NCBI RefSeq assembly: GCF_001691565.1
Contig: NZ_MAYO01000002.1
Coordinates: forward strand, 201,376 to 265,375
Direction of reading: 5' to 3'
From: Microbacterium oleivorans
Lineage (GTDB): Bacteria; Actinomycetota; Actinomycetes; Actinomycetales; Microbacteriaceae
DNA: 64,000 bases
Under the pieces are notes generated by a model. It saw only the letters and a program-made list of their open reading frames with translations. It made no database searches and was not told the DNA's origin. The translations under genes were made by a program, and so were the position numbers. Positions 15,867 through 27,176 of this stretch are shown here, in pieces (position 1 is the stretch's first letter; every line of letters starts with the position of its first letter).

Positions 15867-18728
15867 ATGCCCGCCCGAGTACACGCGATCCTCGTCGTCC
15901 GCCCCCACGGACGCGGCCCCACGGATCTCCATCTGAGCCGCACCCTGCGCGCGCTCGCCGCCCAGACGCGGCGCGTCGACGCGCTCACCGTCGTGCTGTG
16001 CGGTCCCGACGACGCGCTCAGGAAGCTCGCGTCCGAGTCCGGGGCCGAAGCCGTCATCGTCACCGGGCGAGCGACCGGGTTCGCCGATGCACTCCGACTC
16101 GCCAGCCGGCGTGTCAGTGGCGATGCCGTCTGGTTGCTGGCGCAGGACACGGCCCCGGCTCCGGATGCGCTCGCGCGGCTCGCCGGCGCACTGGAGACAG
16201 CGCCGTCCGTTGCGCTGGCGGCGCCGAAGCTGGTCTCGTGGGATGACGCGAGTCGCATCGTCTCGCTCGGCGTCACCGTGACGGGCACCGGCCGCACGGT
16301 GGGCCTGGCCGACGGGGAGCTCGACCAGGGCCAGCACGATACCGGCGAAGACGTCCTCGGATCGGACATCCGCGGCGTGCTCGTGCGCTCCCAGGTGTGG
16401 CGCGACCTCGGCGGCGTCGACCCGGGCCTCGCCGGCGCGGACGAAGGGCTCGACCTCGGCATCCGTGCCCGTCTGTACGGCGGACGCGTCGCGCTCGCCC
16501 CGACCGCGCTCGTGGCCGTCGCCGGCGACGGCGTCGCCGGCGCTCCGACGGGTCGCTCCGCGGGAGCGCGCGGGCGTCGTCTCTATGCCGAACGCAAGGC
16601 GCAGTTGCATCGCCGGCTGGCCTACGCGCCGGCGCTCGCCGTCCCCTTCCACTGGCTGAGTCTGCTCCCGCTCGCGCTGTGGCGCACTCTCGGTCATCTG
16701 CTGGCGAAGAACCCCGGCCGCATCGGGCCGGAGTGGGTGGCGTCCGTCGTGGTGCTGTTCGGTCTCGCGCCCGTCGTGCGCGCGCGTCGCGCCATCCGCC
16801 GTCACCGTTCTGCGTCGTGGTCATCCCTCGCGCCCCTGCGCATCGGGCGACGCGACCTGCGGGAGCGTCTCGAGGACGAGGCTGATGCCGCTGCCTCCCC
16901 TCGAAAGGATCTGCACTTCTTCAGCGGCGGGGGCGCGTGGCTCGTCCTCGGTGCGCTCGCGACGTCGGTCCTGGCGTTCGGCGCCCTCCTGGCGTGGCCC
17001 GTGCTCGGCGGCGGCGGACTCGTGCCGCTGCGCAGCGGCATCCTCGCACTCTGGACGGATGCCGCCTACGGCCCGCGCGCACTCGGGTGGGACACCGTGG
17101 GTCCCGCCGACCCGTTCGCCGCCGTCGTGGCCGCCCTGGGGTCGCTGGCACCGTCCGCCCCGTCCCGTGCGCTCGTCATCCTGTGGGTCCTCGCGCTGCC
17201 CTTGGCCGCCCTCGGCGGCTGGTTCGCGGCGACGCGCGTGACCGCTCGTCCCATCCTGCGCGCCGCCGCGGGGTTCGCCTGGGCAGTTGCGCCGATGTTC
17301 CTCGCAGCGCTGGTCGAGGGCAGGCCGGCCGCGGTCATCCTCCACCTGGCCTTCCCGTGGCTGATCTACACCGCGGTGGCCGCGAGACGCTCGTGGAGCA
17401 GTGCGGGACTGGCATCGATCATCCTGGTGGTGGTGCTGGCGTGCGCCCCCTCCCTCGGACCGGCGCTCATCGTGCTCTGGGTCGGGGGACTCGTGCTGGC
17501 GATCTCGACACGCCGCGGACGGGGCGCCGGTCGCATCGCCTGGCTCGTCGTGCCGTCCGTCGCCGTCTTCCTGCCCCTGACCTGGTACCACCTCACCGTG
17601 GGCGACCCGCTCGCCGTCTTCGCCGACCCCGGACGTCCGCTCGCCGTCGCCGGTGGCACCGGGGGACTCCTGCCCACGGTGCTCTTCGCGTTCGGGTTCC
17701 CCTCGACGGACGGCGTCGGCTGGGCGCAGTTCCTCGGCGAAGGCGACCGGGCCTGGTGGGTGGCAGCGTTCACCGCACCGGTCGTCGTCCTCGCGCTCCT
17801 CGGCCCCGTCCTCGGTCGTCTGCTCCCGGCATCCGTCGCCCTCATCGCGGGCGTCCTCGGCGTCGCGACCGCCGTCGCCGGGTCCGGCGTCGCCCTGACC
17901 GCGGGAATGTCCGGGGCCGTCCCGATCTGGCCCGGCAGCGGACTCTCGCTCGCGTGGGCGGGTCTCGTCCTGGCCGCGGTCGCCGGGCTCGACGGACTGC
18001 GACGTGTGGACGCCCTCGTGCCTGTGGCGGCGTCGCTCATCATCGCGTTCCTCGCCGTCGGCGCGGTGCCCGCGCTGACGGCCGTCGTCCGAGGGCAGTC
18101 CGCTCTCACCGACGGGCCCTCGAGCACACTTCCCGCCTACGTGCAGACCGCGGGCAGCGAAGGGGAACGCGACGGCGAACAGACCGCCACGCTCGTCCTC
18201 ACGGTGCAACCGGATGCCGCCTACTCCGCGTCGGTGGTCTGGGGTGCGAGCGAGACGCTCGGTGGACAGACGACGCTGCAGTCGACGCGTCCGGAACTGA
18301 CCGGCGGTGACCGGGAACTCGCCCATGTGACGGCCGATCTCGTCTCGACGACGGGTGGCGACGTCGTCCCCACCCTCGCTCGACACGGCATCGCGTACGT
18401 CCTTCTCGAGCGAGCCCCCCGCGAGAGCGACCTCGCCCGGGCGGGCCGACTCGGTGCCCAGAATCTGCTGAACCAGCGCGCCGATCTCGTGAGCGTCGGC
18501 GAGACGGCCCGCGGCACCCTGTGGAGTGTGAAGGGCGCCATCGCCGAGCGCACCGTCGACGACGCATCGGGACCGATGTCGGTCCGGGTGGCGCTCCTGC
18601 AGCTCGGCGTGATCGTGGTAGCGCTCCTCCTGGCAGTTCCCACCCGGACGAGTCTTCGAGCGGGACGACGTCATCCGCGCATCATCGGCCAACGAGACGC
18701 GCTCGCTGTAGAGAGGAGCGGCTCGTGA
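15867..18728 (+). CDS. Large membrane glycosyltransferase (family 2 domain plus multi-TM region)
   Basis: A 953-residue protein. The N-terminal 250 residues look like a GT2 domain that lacks a clear DxD core: it opens HAILVVRPHGRGPTDLHLS and contains LAQDTAPAPDALARLAGAL. The rest holds about a dozen hydrophobic segments, a cytoplasmic linker (DLRERLEDEAD) and an extracellular C-terminal domain before a last membrane helix. The gene sits between whiB2 and a DUF5719 gene in many actinobacteria and probably works on a cell-envelope glycan, but no substrate is known to me. Its TGA overlaps the GTG of the next gene by 4 nt (GTGA). Confidence 0.8.
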   Translation: MPARVHAILVVRPHGRGPTDLHLSRTLRALAAQTRRVDALTVVLCGPDDALRKLASESGAEAVIVTGRATGFADALRLASRRVSGDAVWLLAQDTAPAPDALARLAGALETAPSVALAAPKLVSWDDASRIVSLGVTVTGTGRTVGLADGELDQGQHDTGEDVLGSDIRGVLVRSQVWRDLGGVDPGLAGADEGLDLGIRARLYGGRVALAPTALVAVAGDGVAGAPTGRSAGARGRRLYAERKAQLHRRLAYAPALAVPFHWLSLLPLALWRTLGHLLAKNPGRIGPEWVASVVVLFGLAPVVRARRAIRRHRSASWSSLAPLRIGRRDLRERLEDEADAAASPRKDLHFFSGGGAWLVLGALATSVLAFGALLAWPVLGGGGLVPLRSGILALWTDAAYGPRALGWDTVGPADPFAAVVAALGSLAPSAPSRALVILWVLALPLAALGGWFAATRVTARPILRAAAGFAWAVAPMFLAALVEGRPAAVILHLAFPWLIYTAVAARRSWSSAGLASIILVVVLACAPSLGPALIVLWVGGLVLAISTRRGRGAGRIAWLVVPSVAVFLPLTWYHLTVGDPLAVFADPGRPLAVAGGTGGLLPTVLFAFGFPSTDGVGWAQFLGEGDRAWWVAAFTAPVVVLALLGPVLGRLLPASVALIAGVLGVATAVAGSGVALTAGMSGAVPIWPGSGLSLAWAGLVLAAVAGLDGLRRVDALVPVAASLIIAFLAVGAVPALTAVVRGQSALTDGPSSTLPAYVQTAGSEGERDGEQTATLVLTVQPDAAYSASVVWGASETLGGQTTLQSTRPELTGGDRELAHVTADLVSTTGGDVVPTLARHGIAYVLLERAPRESDLARAGRLGAQNLLNQRADLVSVGETARGTLWSVKGAIAERTVDDASGPMSVRVALLQLGVIVVALLLAVPTRTSLRAGRRHPRIIGQRDALAVERSGS

Positions 18729-20113
18729 CGACCGCCCGCCGGATCCGTCGGGGCGTCGGGGCTGTCGTGAGCGTCCTCGTCGTCGTCGGCACGTTCGTCC
18801 TCGTGACGACACCCTTCCCCGAGATCGAGCGACCCACGCTGTCGCTCACGACCAGGCCCGAGGCCGCGACGTCCGTCCTATCCTGCGCCGGGCCGGTGTT
18901 CGCCGCCGGTCGGAACTCCGAGGACGCCGCCGCAGTGCAGGTCGCAGCGCCGCAGAGCGTTGTGTCGGCGACCTCCGCGGGCGCCTCCGCGCCGGCCCAG
19001 GGGCAGGTCGCGTCTGCGGTGCCCGACGGTCCGCCCGTGGAATCGTTCTCGGCCGCTCCCGTCGACCGGATGCGGACGGACATCGCCGCTGCGGGTTCCT
19101 CCCGGGTCGACGCCGATGACCTGGCCGGCTTCGCCGCCTCGGCCTGCACGCCGCCTGCCATGGAGACGTGGCTCTCCGCCGGCAGCGGTCTGACGGGCGC
19201 CGCCGACCTGGTGGTCATCGCGAACCCGGGGGACGTCGCCGCTCGCGTAGATCTCACCGTCTTCGCGTCCGGCGGCCGGACCGCGCCCGAGGCGGGAGCG
19301 GGCATCCTGGTGCCGCCTCAGCAGCAGCGCATCGTCCCGCTCGCGTCCCTCGCGCTGGGGGAGACGAGTCCCGTCGTGCTCGTCTCCGCCACGCAGGCCC
19401 CGGTGCAGGCGACGCTTCAGTCCAGTCTCACCCGCACTCTCGTGCCGGTCGGCGTGGATCAGGGGGGAATGACGGGTCTGCCGCGCGCGCAGCAGACGAT
19501 CCCTGCGTTCAGCGCGGTCGGTGAGGGCGAGGAGCCCACCGACACGGCGGTGCGACTGCTGGCACCCTCCGACGACACGACAGCGTCCGTGTCGGTGACG
19601 CCCGTCGGCGGGAAGACGCCCGCCGCGTCGTTCCCCGACCTGGCGCTGACCACGGGCGTGCCGATCGAGATCGACATGGACAAGCTGCCGCAGGGGAGGT
19701 ACCGCGTGGACATCGACGCCGGCGCCCCCGTCGTGGCCTCGGTCCACGCGTCGACCGGAGCGGATGCCGGATCCGACTTCGCCTGGTACGGGACGGCCGA
19801 CGACATCCGGGTCCCCTCCCTCCTCGCCGTCGCGCAGGGACCGCAGCCGCAGCTCGCGATCGTGAACCCGGGGGCGCGGGAGGTCGCCGCCGTGCTCACG
19901 GGCGACGCGGGCGCGGGTGAGCCCCGCGAGGTTCGGATCCCGGCGGGAGGATCGGCGTCGGTCGACCTGCGCGCGGGGGGCGTCTACCGGCTGGACCCCG
20001 CCGGCGGAACCCTGCGCGCGAGCGTCACCTTCACTGCTCCCGATGCGATCGCGGGCTACCCCGTCGTCCCGGCCGACGCGGCTGCCGCGCCCGTCGTGGT
20101 GCGGCCGCGCTGA
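18725..20113 (+). CDS. DUF5719 family exported protein
   Basis: A 462-residue protein with one N-terminal membrane helix (about 10-35) and a long extracellular part rich in Ala, Val, Ser and Thr, containing repeated beta-strand segments such as VVIANPGDVAARVDLTV and LAIVNPGAREVAAVLTG. These matching NPG segments suggest at least two related beta domains. GTG 18725 overlaps the glycosyltransferase stop, so translation is coupled and the two probably act together at the cell surface. The function is not known. The family call rests on architecture and neighbourhood. Confidence 0.75.
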   Translation: MTTARRIRRGVGAVVSVLVVVGTFVLVTTPFPEIERPTLSLTTRPEAATSVLSCAGPVFAAGRNSEDAAAVQVAAPQSVVSATSAGASAPAQGQVASAVPDGPPVESFSAAPVDRMRTDIAAAGSSRVDADDLAGFAASACTPPAMETWLSAGSGLTGAADLVVIANPGDVAARVDLTVFASGGRTAPEAGAGILVPPQQQRIVPLASLALGETSPVVLVSATQAPVQATLQSSLTRTLVPVGVDQGGMTGLPRAQQTIPAFSAVGEGEEPTDTAVRLLAPSDDTTASVSVTPVGGKTPAASFPDLALTTGVPIEIDMDKLPQGRYRVDIDAGAPVVASVHASTGADAGSDFAWYGTADDIRVPSLLAVAQGPQPQLAIVNPGAREVAAVLTGDAGAGEPREVRIPAGGSASVDLRAGGVYRLDPAGGTLRASVTFTAPDAIAGYPVVPADAAAAPVVVRPR

Positions 20114-20134
20114 GAATCGGCCCGCATCGTCGCG

Positions 20135-20557
20135 TCAGAAGCGGAAGCGGTCGGGACCCAGGTCCCAGGGATCGCGGTCCAGGTATTCCGCGGCGGCGCG
20201 GAAGACGCAGCTCTCGATCATCATGCGGCGGTGCAGGTCGTCGTTGCGATGGAGCCGCGCGAGCCGTTCGATGGGCAGGCGGAAGAGGATGATCCGCTTC
20301 TGCTCGCTCTGGACCGCCCAGCGCGGGATGCCGTCCTCGTCGGACGCGTCCGGCATCCACCCGATGTCGAAACGGACCTCCCGGAGTTCGGGCCAGGCGC
20401 TCCGGAGGAACTCGACGGCCGTCGTGACGGTCAGATCGAACTTCTCGGCGCGGGTTTCGATGGCTGGCAGTGGGGGCCGGACGACGGAGCTGCGATCCAG
20501 GCGGCCGTGCCGGCCGTGACGGTCGGGCCTAGGGGTCGTGCGAGCGCGTCGCCTCAC
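20135..20557 (-). CDS. Metallopeptidase-like family protein (Rv3259 type)
   Basis: A 140-residue protein whose C-terminal two thirds (ETRAEKFDLTVTTAVEFL, RIILFRLPIERLARLH and a final AAEYLDRDPWDLGPD) match the small actinobacterial zincin-like family next to whiB2 and DUF3499. The position where zincins carry HExxH reads MIESCVFRAA, so the zinc site appears lost and catalysis is doubtful. I chose GTG 20557 because GAGGTGG lies 5 nt upstream; the open frame continues further but only over the neighbouring gene. It is convergent with the DUF5719 gene. Confidence 0.7.
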   Translation of the reverse strand: MRRRARTTPRPDRHGRHGRLDRSSVVRPPLPAIETRAEKFDLTVTTAVEFLRSAWPELREVRFDIGWMPDASDEDGIPRWAVQSEQKRIILFRLPIERLARLHRNDDLHRRMMIESCVFRAAAEYLDRDPWDLGPDRFRF

Positions 20558-20586
20558 CGGTCCACCTCGCTGCGCATGACGCCATC

Positions 20587-21213
20587 CTAGGCGTCGGCGG
20601 GGTGCCCGACGCCGTCCTGCCGGACCGCGATGCCGCCGACGATGAGAGCGAGGGCGGCGGAGAACGCGTCCTCGCTGGGGTGTGCGAACGACGCCGGGGT
20701 GATGCTCGCTCCGGGTGCGGCGGCGCCCCAGGCGTCCGCGGACCGGCGCTGTTGCTCGTGGAAGGTGATCCCGACGACGTAGTGCGTGATCGCGTCGGCG
20801 ACCACGCGCGCCGTGACGGTGTCCTCCCACGCCGAGAGCGCCACGTGCAGGGGGGATGCCACGAGCCCGAGCGCGAGCGAACTCGAGACGACCTCGGCGC
20901 CGTCCCGGTGGGCGAGGAGCGCATCGTGCAGGCGGTGACCCAGGATCGCGGCGGCCTGTCCGAGGCCCTCCGGATCCGACGGCCGGGGCGCGACGGGAGT
21001 CAGAATGCGTGCGCTCACGGCGGCCAACAGCTCCTGTTTGCTGGACACGTGCCAGTAGAGAGCGCTCGGCTGGACCCCGATCTCCTCGGCGAGACGGCGC
21101 ATCGAGAGATCGGGGAGACCGACCCGGTCGAGCAGGTCGACGGCGGCGTCGACGATGTCCTCCTTCGTCCGCCGCGGCGCGCGGGGGGACGGGTTTGAGT
21201 CCGGGGGAGTCAT
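20587..21213 (-). CDS. bioQ: TetR-family repressor of biotin transport (BioQ-like)
   Basis: A 208-residue TetR-type repressor. The helix-turn-helix is at about residues 15-62 (SMRRLAEEIGVQPSALYWHVSSKQELLAAV), followed by an all-helical ligand domain. It is divergent from bioY across 52 nt. That gap holds two TGAAC-N3-GTTCA boxes, the operator type I recall for BioQ, the TetR regulator of biotin genes in Corynebacterium and Mycobacterium. A minus-strand TAGGGT box (21220-21225) sits 6 nt before the ATG, so the repressor mRNA is likely leaderless and autoregulated. The assignment to BioQ is by context and operator, not direct homology. Confidence 0.72.
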   Translation of the reverse strand: MTPPDSNPSPRAPRRTKEDIVDAAVDLLDRVGLPDLSMRRLAEEIGVQPSALYWHVSSKQELLAAVSARILTPVAPRPSDPEGLGQAAAILGHRLHDALLAHRDGAEVVSSSLALGLVASPLHVALSAWEDTVTARVVADAITHYVVGITFHEQQRRSADAWGAAAPGASITPASFAHPSEDAFSAALALIVGGIAVRQDGVGHPADA

Positions 21214-21225
21214 GGGGCTACCCTA

Positions 21226-21257
21226 CCTGAACGGTGTTCACGTGAACGCTGTTCAGG
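21226..21257. promoter_or_regulatory. Twin BioQ-type operator boxes between bioQ and bioY
   Basis: Two 13-bp boxes of the form TGAAC-N3-GTTCA lie at 21228-21240 and 21243-21255, two bases apart. Together they make an imperfect 32-bp palindrome centred on GTTCACGTGAAC (21236-21247). The right half runs into the bioY ribosome-binding site (AGGAGG at 21255-21260). The -10 boxes of the two divergent genes overlap just to the left (TACCCT plus strand 21219-21224; TAGGGT minus strand 21220-21225). Bound repressor would block both promoters. Confidence 0.8.
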
Positions 21258-21265
21258 AGGATAAG

Positions 21266-21883
21266 ATGACCCGCCCACGCCCGACTCCGCGTCTGGATAC
21301 GACCGACCTCGCTCGCGCGGCGGTCTTCGCCGGCGTCATCGCCGTGCTCGGACTGCCCGGCTCGTTCTCCGTCTTCGGCGGAGTGCCCATCACGGCTCAG
21401 ACGCTGGGGGTCATGCTCGCCGGGGCGATCCTCGGTCCGCTCCTGGGAGCCGTGTCGGTGGCGACCCTGCTCGCGCTGGTCGCCCTGGGGCTGCCCCTGC
21501 TCGCCGGAGGGCGAGGGGGAGCGGGCGTCTTCGTCGGACCGACATCGGGCTACCTCATCGGTTGGCTCGTCGGCGTCGTGATCATCGGGCTGATCGTGCA
21601 CGCCGGCAGACGGCGACCGGTGTGGTGGCGAACCCTCCTCGGCGTGTTCGTCGGCGGCGTCGCCGCCGTGTACGCCTGCGGCATCCCGATCCAGAGCCTC
21701 ATCATGCGGATCGGCCTGGAGCAGGCGGCGCTCGCCAACCTGGCTTTCGTGCCGGGCGATGTCGTCAAGGCCGTCATCGCGACCGTCGTCGTGGGCGGCC
21801 TGGTCCGCGGCTACCCGCGCGCGTTCCGGCGCACCTGGGCACCGCGCGCGGGTGTCGCACGCGAGGCGGCTCCGGTCCGGTGA
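21266..21883 (+). CDS. bioY: Biotin ECF transporter S component BioY
   Basis: A 205-residue integral membrane protein with six hydrophobic segments. It has the BioY phrases GVPITAQTLGVMLAGAILGP and GPTSGYLIGWL, which form the biotin pocket. It captures biotin and docks on the ATPase/T-component pair encoded next. The start ATG 21266 has AGGAGG 5 nt upstream, overlapping the operator. The gene overlaps the ATPase gene by 4 nt (GTGA). Expression is probably repressed by the divergent TetR protein when biotin is plentiful. Confidence 0.93.
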   Translation: MTRPRPTPRLDTTDLARAAVFAGVIAVLGLPGSFSVFGGVPITAQTLGVMLAGAILGPLLGAVSVATLLALVALGLPLLAGGRGGAGVFVGPTSGYLIGWLVGVVIIGLIVHAGRRRPVWWRTLLGVFVGGVAAVYACGIPIQSLIMRIGLEQAALANLAFVPGDVVKAVIATVVVGGLVRGYPRAFRRTWAPRAGVAREAAPVR

Positions 21884-22569
21884 CGAGCGCCGTCAGACTC
21901 GCCGCGGTGTCGGTCCGGTTGGCCGACGCCGACGTCCTCCACGACGTCGACCTCGCGTTCGACGCCCGGACCGTCGCCGTTGTGGGCGACAACGGCTCGG
22001 GCAAGTCGACGCTCGCCCGGCTCATCGGCGGACTCGTGCGGCCGACGCGGGGGAGTGTCGAGGTCTTCGGTCTCGACTCGATGAGGGATGCCGCGGCCCT
22101 CCGTCGCCGCACCGCCATCGTCTTCAGCAATCCCGACGCGCAGATCGTCATGCCGACCGTCGCCGAGGACGTGGCCTTCTCCCTTCGCGCCGACCGGCTG
22201 TCCCGAGCGGAACGGGACGCGCGCGTGGCGACCGCGCTCGAGGAATTCGGTCTCGCTGACCTCGCCGACCGGCCGGCGTTCGAGCTGTCGGGCGGTCAGA
22301 AGCAACTCCTCGCCCTGTGCGGGGCCTTCGTCCGGCGCCCGGACATCGTGATCGCCGACGAGCCGACCGCCTTCCTCGACGGGCGCAACGCCCACATCGT
22401 CTCCGGCCATCTCCTCGGCGATGTCGGGCACCGTCTCGTCGTCGTGACGCACGATCTCGACCTCGCCGCGCGGTGCGACATCGCCATCCGGATGCAGGCG
22501 GGGCGCGTCGCCCAGGTGGGCGCGGCGGCGGACGTCGTCGCGGCGCATTCCGCGAGCTGGCGATGCTGA
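21880..22569 (+). CDS. bioM: Biotin ECF transporter ATP-binding protein BioM
   Basis: A 229-residue ABC ATPase energising biotin uptake. Walker A GDNGSGKST, Q-loop region SNPDAQIVMPTVAEDVAF, signature LSGGQKQLLAL, Walker B IVIADEPTAFLD and the H-loop VVTHD are all present. The product is compact, as usual for ECF ATPases, and only one ATPase is encoded, so it probably acts as a homodimer. The GTG start lies inside the bioY stop (GTGA), and the 3' end overlaps bioN by 7 nt. Confidence 0.92.
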   Translation: MTSAVRLAAVSVRLADADVLHDVDLAFDARTVAVVGDNGSGKSTLARLIGGLVRPTRGSVEVFGLDSMRDAAALRRRTAIVFSNPDAQIVMPTVAEDVAFSLRADRLSRAERDARVATALEEFGLADLADRPAFELSGGQKQLLALCGAFVRRPDIVIADEPTAFLDGRNAHIVSGHLLGDVGHRLVVVTHDLDLAARCDIAIRMQAGRVAQVGAAADVVAAHSASWRC

Positions 22570-23156
22570 CCATCTATCGCCCGGGAACGGGGCCCTGGCA
22601 TCGGATGCCGGCGGGACCGAAGGCACTGGCCCTCCTGCTGCTCGTCTTCGGCGTCTCGCTCCTGCCGTCAGCCTGGCCGGCCGCGGCGGTCGCAGCCGGT
22701 GCGTGCGTCGCCTGCTACCTCATCCCCGGCGTGGGTATGGCGGAGCTCGGTCGTCAGGTGTGGGCGCTCCGCTGGCTCGTCGTGGTGGCCTTCGGCCTCC
22801 CGTGCATCTTCCTCGGGGTCGAGGCCGCGGCTGTCGGAACCGTTCGGATCGTCGCGGCGGTCTCGCTCGCGGCGCTCCTCGCCCTGACGACTCCGGTCGC
22901 CGCTCTCCTCGACGTCGTCGAGCGGGCGTCGGCACCGCTGCGGGTCCTCGGCGTGGACGGCGCCCGTGTCGCCCTCCTGCTGGTCGTGGCCCTCGGCACC
23001 GTGCCGACCCTCGCCCGCCTCGCACGTGAGGTCCGTGACGCACAGCGCGCGCGGGGCGCGCGCGGCATCCGGGTCTTCGTGGTTCCCTTCCTCGTGCTCG
23101 CGCTCCGTCATGCGGACGACCTCGGGGACGCGCTCACGGCACGCGGGGTGCGCTGA
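22563..23156 (+). CDS. bioN: Biotin ECF transporter T component BioN
   Basis: A 197-residue membrane scaffold protein of the CbiQ/EcfT family that couples the ATPase to BioY. It shows four to five hydrophobic segments and, in the C-terminal half, the paired coupling motifs AQRARGARG and ALTARGVR that contact the ATPase. It is shorter than typical EcfT proteins (about 250) but similar to other BioN proteins. ATG 22563 lies inside the 3' end of bioM. Confidence 0.9.
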   Translation: MLTIYRPGTGPWHRMPAGPKALALLLLVFGVSLLPSAWPAAAVAAGACVACYLIPGVGMAELGRQVWALRWLVVVAFGLPCIFLGVEAAAVGTVRIVAAVSLAALLALTTPVAALLDVVERASAPLRVLGVDGARVALLLVVALGTVPTLARLAREVRDAQRARGARGIRVFVVPFLVLALRHADDLGDALTARGVR

Positions 23157-23194
23157 GTCCGGCGCGGCTTCCCACCGGCGCCGGATCGCGCCGA

Positions 23195-23200
23195 TAGCGT
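23195..23200 (+). promoter_or_regulatory. TAGCGT -10 box, DUF3499 gene
   Basis: TAGCGT lies 7 nt before ATG 23208. It argues against the in-frame GTG at 23199, which overlaps the box. Confidence 0.5.
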
Positions 23201-23207
23201 GGAGCCG

Positions 23208-23414
23208 ATGCTCGACAGACTCTGCTCCAAGGTGGGCTGCGCCCGTGAGGCCGTCACGACCCTGACCTACGACTACGGCGACCAGATGGCCGTCCTCGGC
23301 CCGCTCGGTGCGGGGAACGACCCGCACGCCCACGATCTCTGCGCCATCCACACCGGCCGGATGTCGGTTCCCAAGGGGTGGGTCGTCGTCCGTCACGAGA
23401 CGCTCCGCGTCTGA
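23208..23414 (+). CDS. DUF3499 family small zinc-ribbon-like protein
   Basis: A 68-residue protein with the DUF3499 pattern: LCSKVGCAREAVTTLTYDYG, then VLGPL, a DLCAIHTGRM segment and a closing P-x-GW-x-VVRHE. Two cysteines near the N terminus and one Cys/His pair later could bind zinc. The function is unknown. In mycobacteria the homologue (Rv3258c) lies next to the Rv3259-type gene, but here the biotin locus separates them. The start is set by a TAGCGT box 7 nt upstream. Confidence 0.8.
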   Translation: MLDRLCSKVGCAREAVTTLTYDYGDQMAVLGPLGAGNDPHAHDLCAIHTGRMSVPKGWVVVRHETLRV

Positions 23415-23468
23415 TCCTGCATGGGGGATGGGCGCGTGCCCGCTCCTGTGGAGCCGACACGCCCGACG

Positions 23469-26329
<2,861 letters not shown>

Positions 26330-26343
26330 CCGGCGCCTCGACC

Positions 26344-26385
26344 ACGACGCACGGCCCCTCCGTCACCGGAGGGGCCGTGCGTCGT
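26344..26385 (+). terminator. Terminator hairpin after katG
   Basis: Two perfect 19-nt arms (ACGACGCACGGCCCCTCCG and complement) around a TCAC loop, starting 14 nt after the katG stop. There is no U-tract, as is common in actinobacteria. Confidence 0.8.
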
Positions 26386-26476
26386 CCGGGCGGGAGCGGC
26401 CGCCCGTCGGTTACTGTGGACTCACCCGTGGGCGGAGCACCGGCATCCGCTGACCCCGAAGGACGACATCGGCTCT

Positions 26477-27157
26477 ATGACATCGCGCATCCTGGTTGTC
26501 GACGACGACACCGCTCTGGCAGAGATGATCGGCATCGTGCTGCGCACCGAAGGCTTCGACGTGGCCTTCTGCGCCGACGGTGCGGCTGCCGTCGACGCGT
26601 GGCGCGAGGAGCGTCCCGACCTGATCCTGCTCGACCTGATGCTCCCCGGGATGGACGGCATCGAGGTGTGCACGCGGGTGCGTGCCGAATCCGGCATCCC
26701 GATCATCATGCTGACCGCCCGCACCGACACCGCCGACGTCGTCCGGGGTCTGGAGTCAGGCGCCGACGATTACATCGTCAAGCCCTTCAACCCGAAGGAG
26801 CTCGTCGCCCGCATCCGCACCCGGCTGCGGCCCACCGCCGAGGCGCAGACCGAGAACCTGCGCATCGGCGACCTGACCGTGGACGTCGCCGCGCACGAGG
26901 TCCGTCGGGCCGACGGGGTCATCGCGCTCACTCCGCTGGAGTTCGAGCTCCTCGTCGCGCTGGCCTCCAAGCCCCAGCAGGTGTTCACGCGCGAGATGCT
27001 CCTCGAGCAGGTGTGGGGCTACCACTACAAGGCCGACACCCGGCTCGTGAACGTGCACGTGCAGCGGCTCCGCGCCAAAGTGGAGCGAGACCCCGACAAT
27101 CCGCAGATCGTGACGACCGTGCGCGGCGTGGGTTACCGCGCCGGCGCCGCCGTGTGA
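26477..27157 (+). CDS. mtrA: Response regulator MtrA
   Basis: A 226-residue OmpR-type regulator: receiver domain 1-120 with phosphoacceptor D53 (LLDLMLPGMDG) and K102, then a winged-helix domain (LTPLEFELLVALA, RLVNVHVQRLRAKVE). It is close to mycobacterial MtrA in every recognisable segment. MtrA links cell-wall metabolism and division to replication and binds many promoters of wall hydrolases. It is followed 19 nt later by mtrB, then lpqB, the usual operon. A TACTGT box at 26412-26417 may serve as -10, giving a leader of about 55 nt. Confidence 0.95.
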   Translation: MTSRILVVDDDTALAEMIGIVLRTEGFDVAFCADGAAAVDAWREERPDLILLDLMLPGMDGIEVCTRVRAESGIPIIMLTARTDTADVVRGLESGADDYIVKPFNPKELVARIRTRLRPTAEAQTENLRIGDLTVDVAAHEVRRADGVIALTPLEFELLVALASKPQQVFTREMLLEQVWGYHYKADTRLVNVHVQRLRAKVERDPDNPQIVTTVRGVGYRAGAAV

Positions 27158-27176
27158 TCGGCCGGAGGATGCCGCC

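Noticed and set aside
21266..21883. Riboswitch ahead of bioY
   Set aside because: The leader is about 35 nt or less and filled by the operator boxes; no room for a riboswitch.
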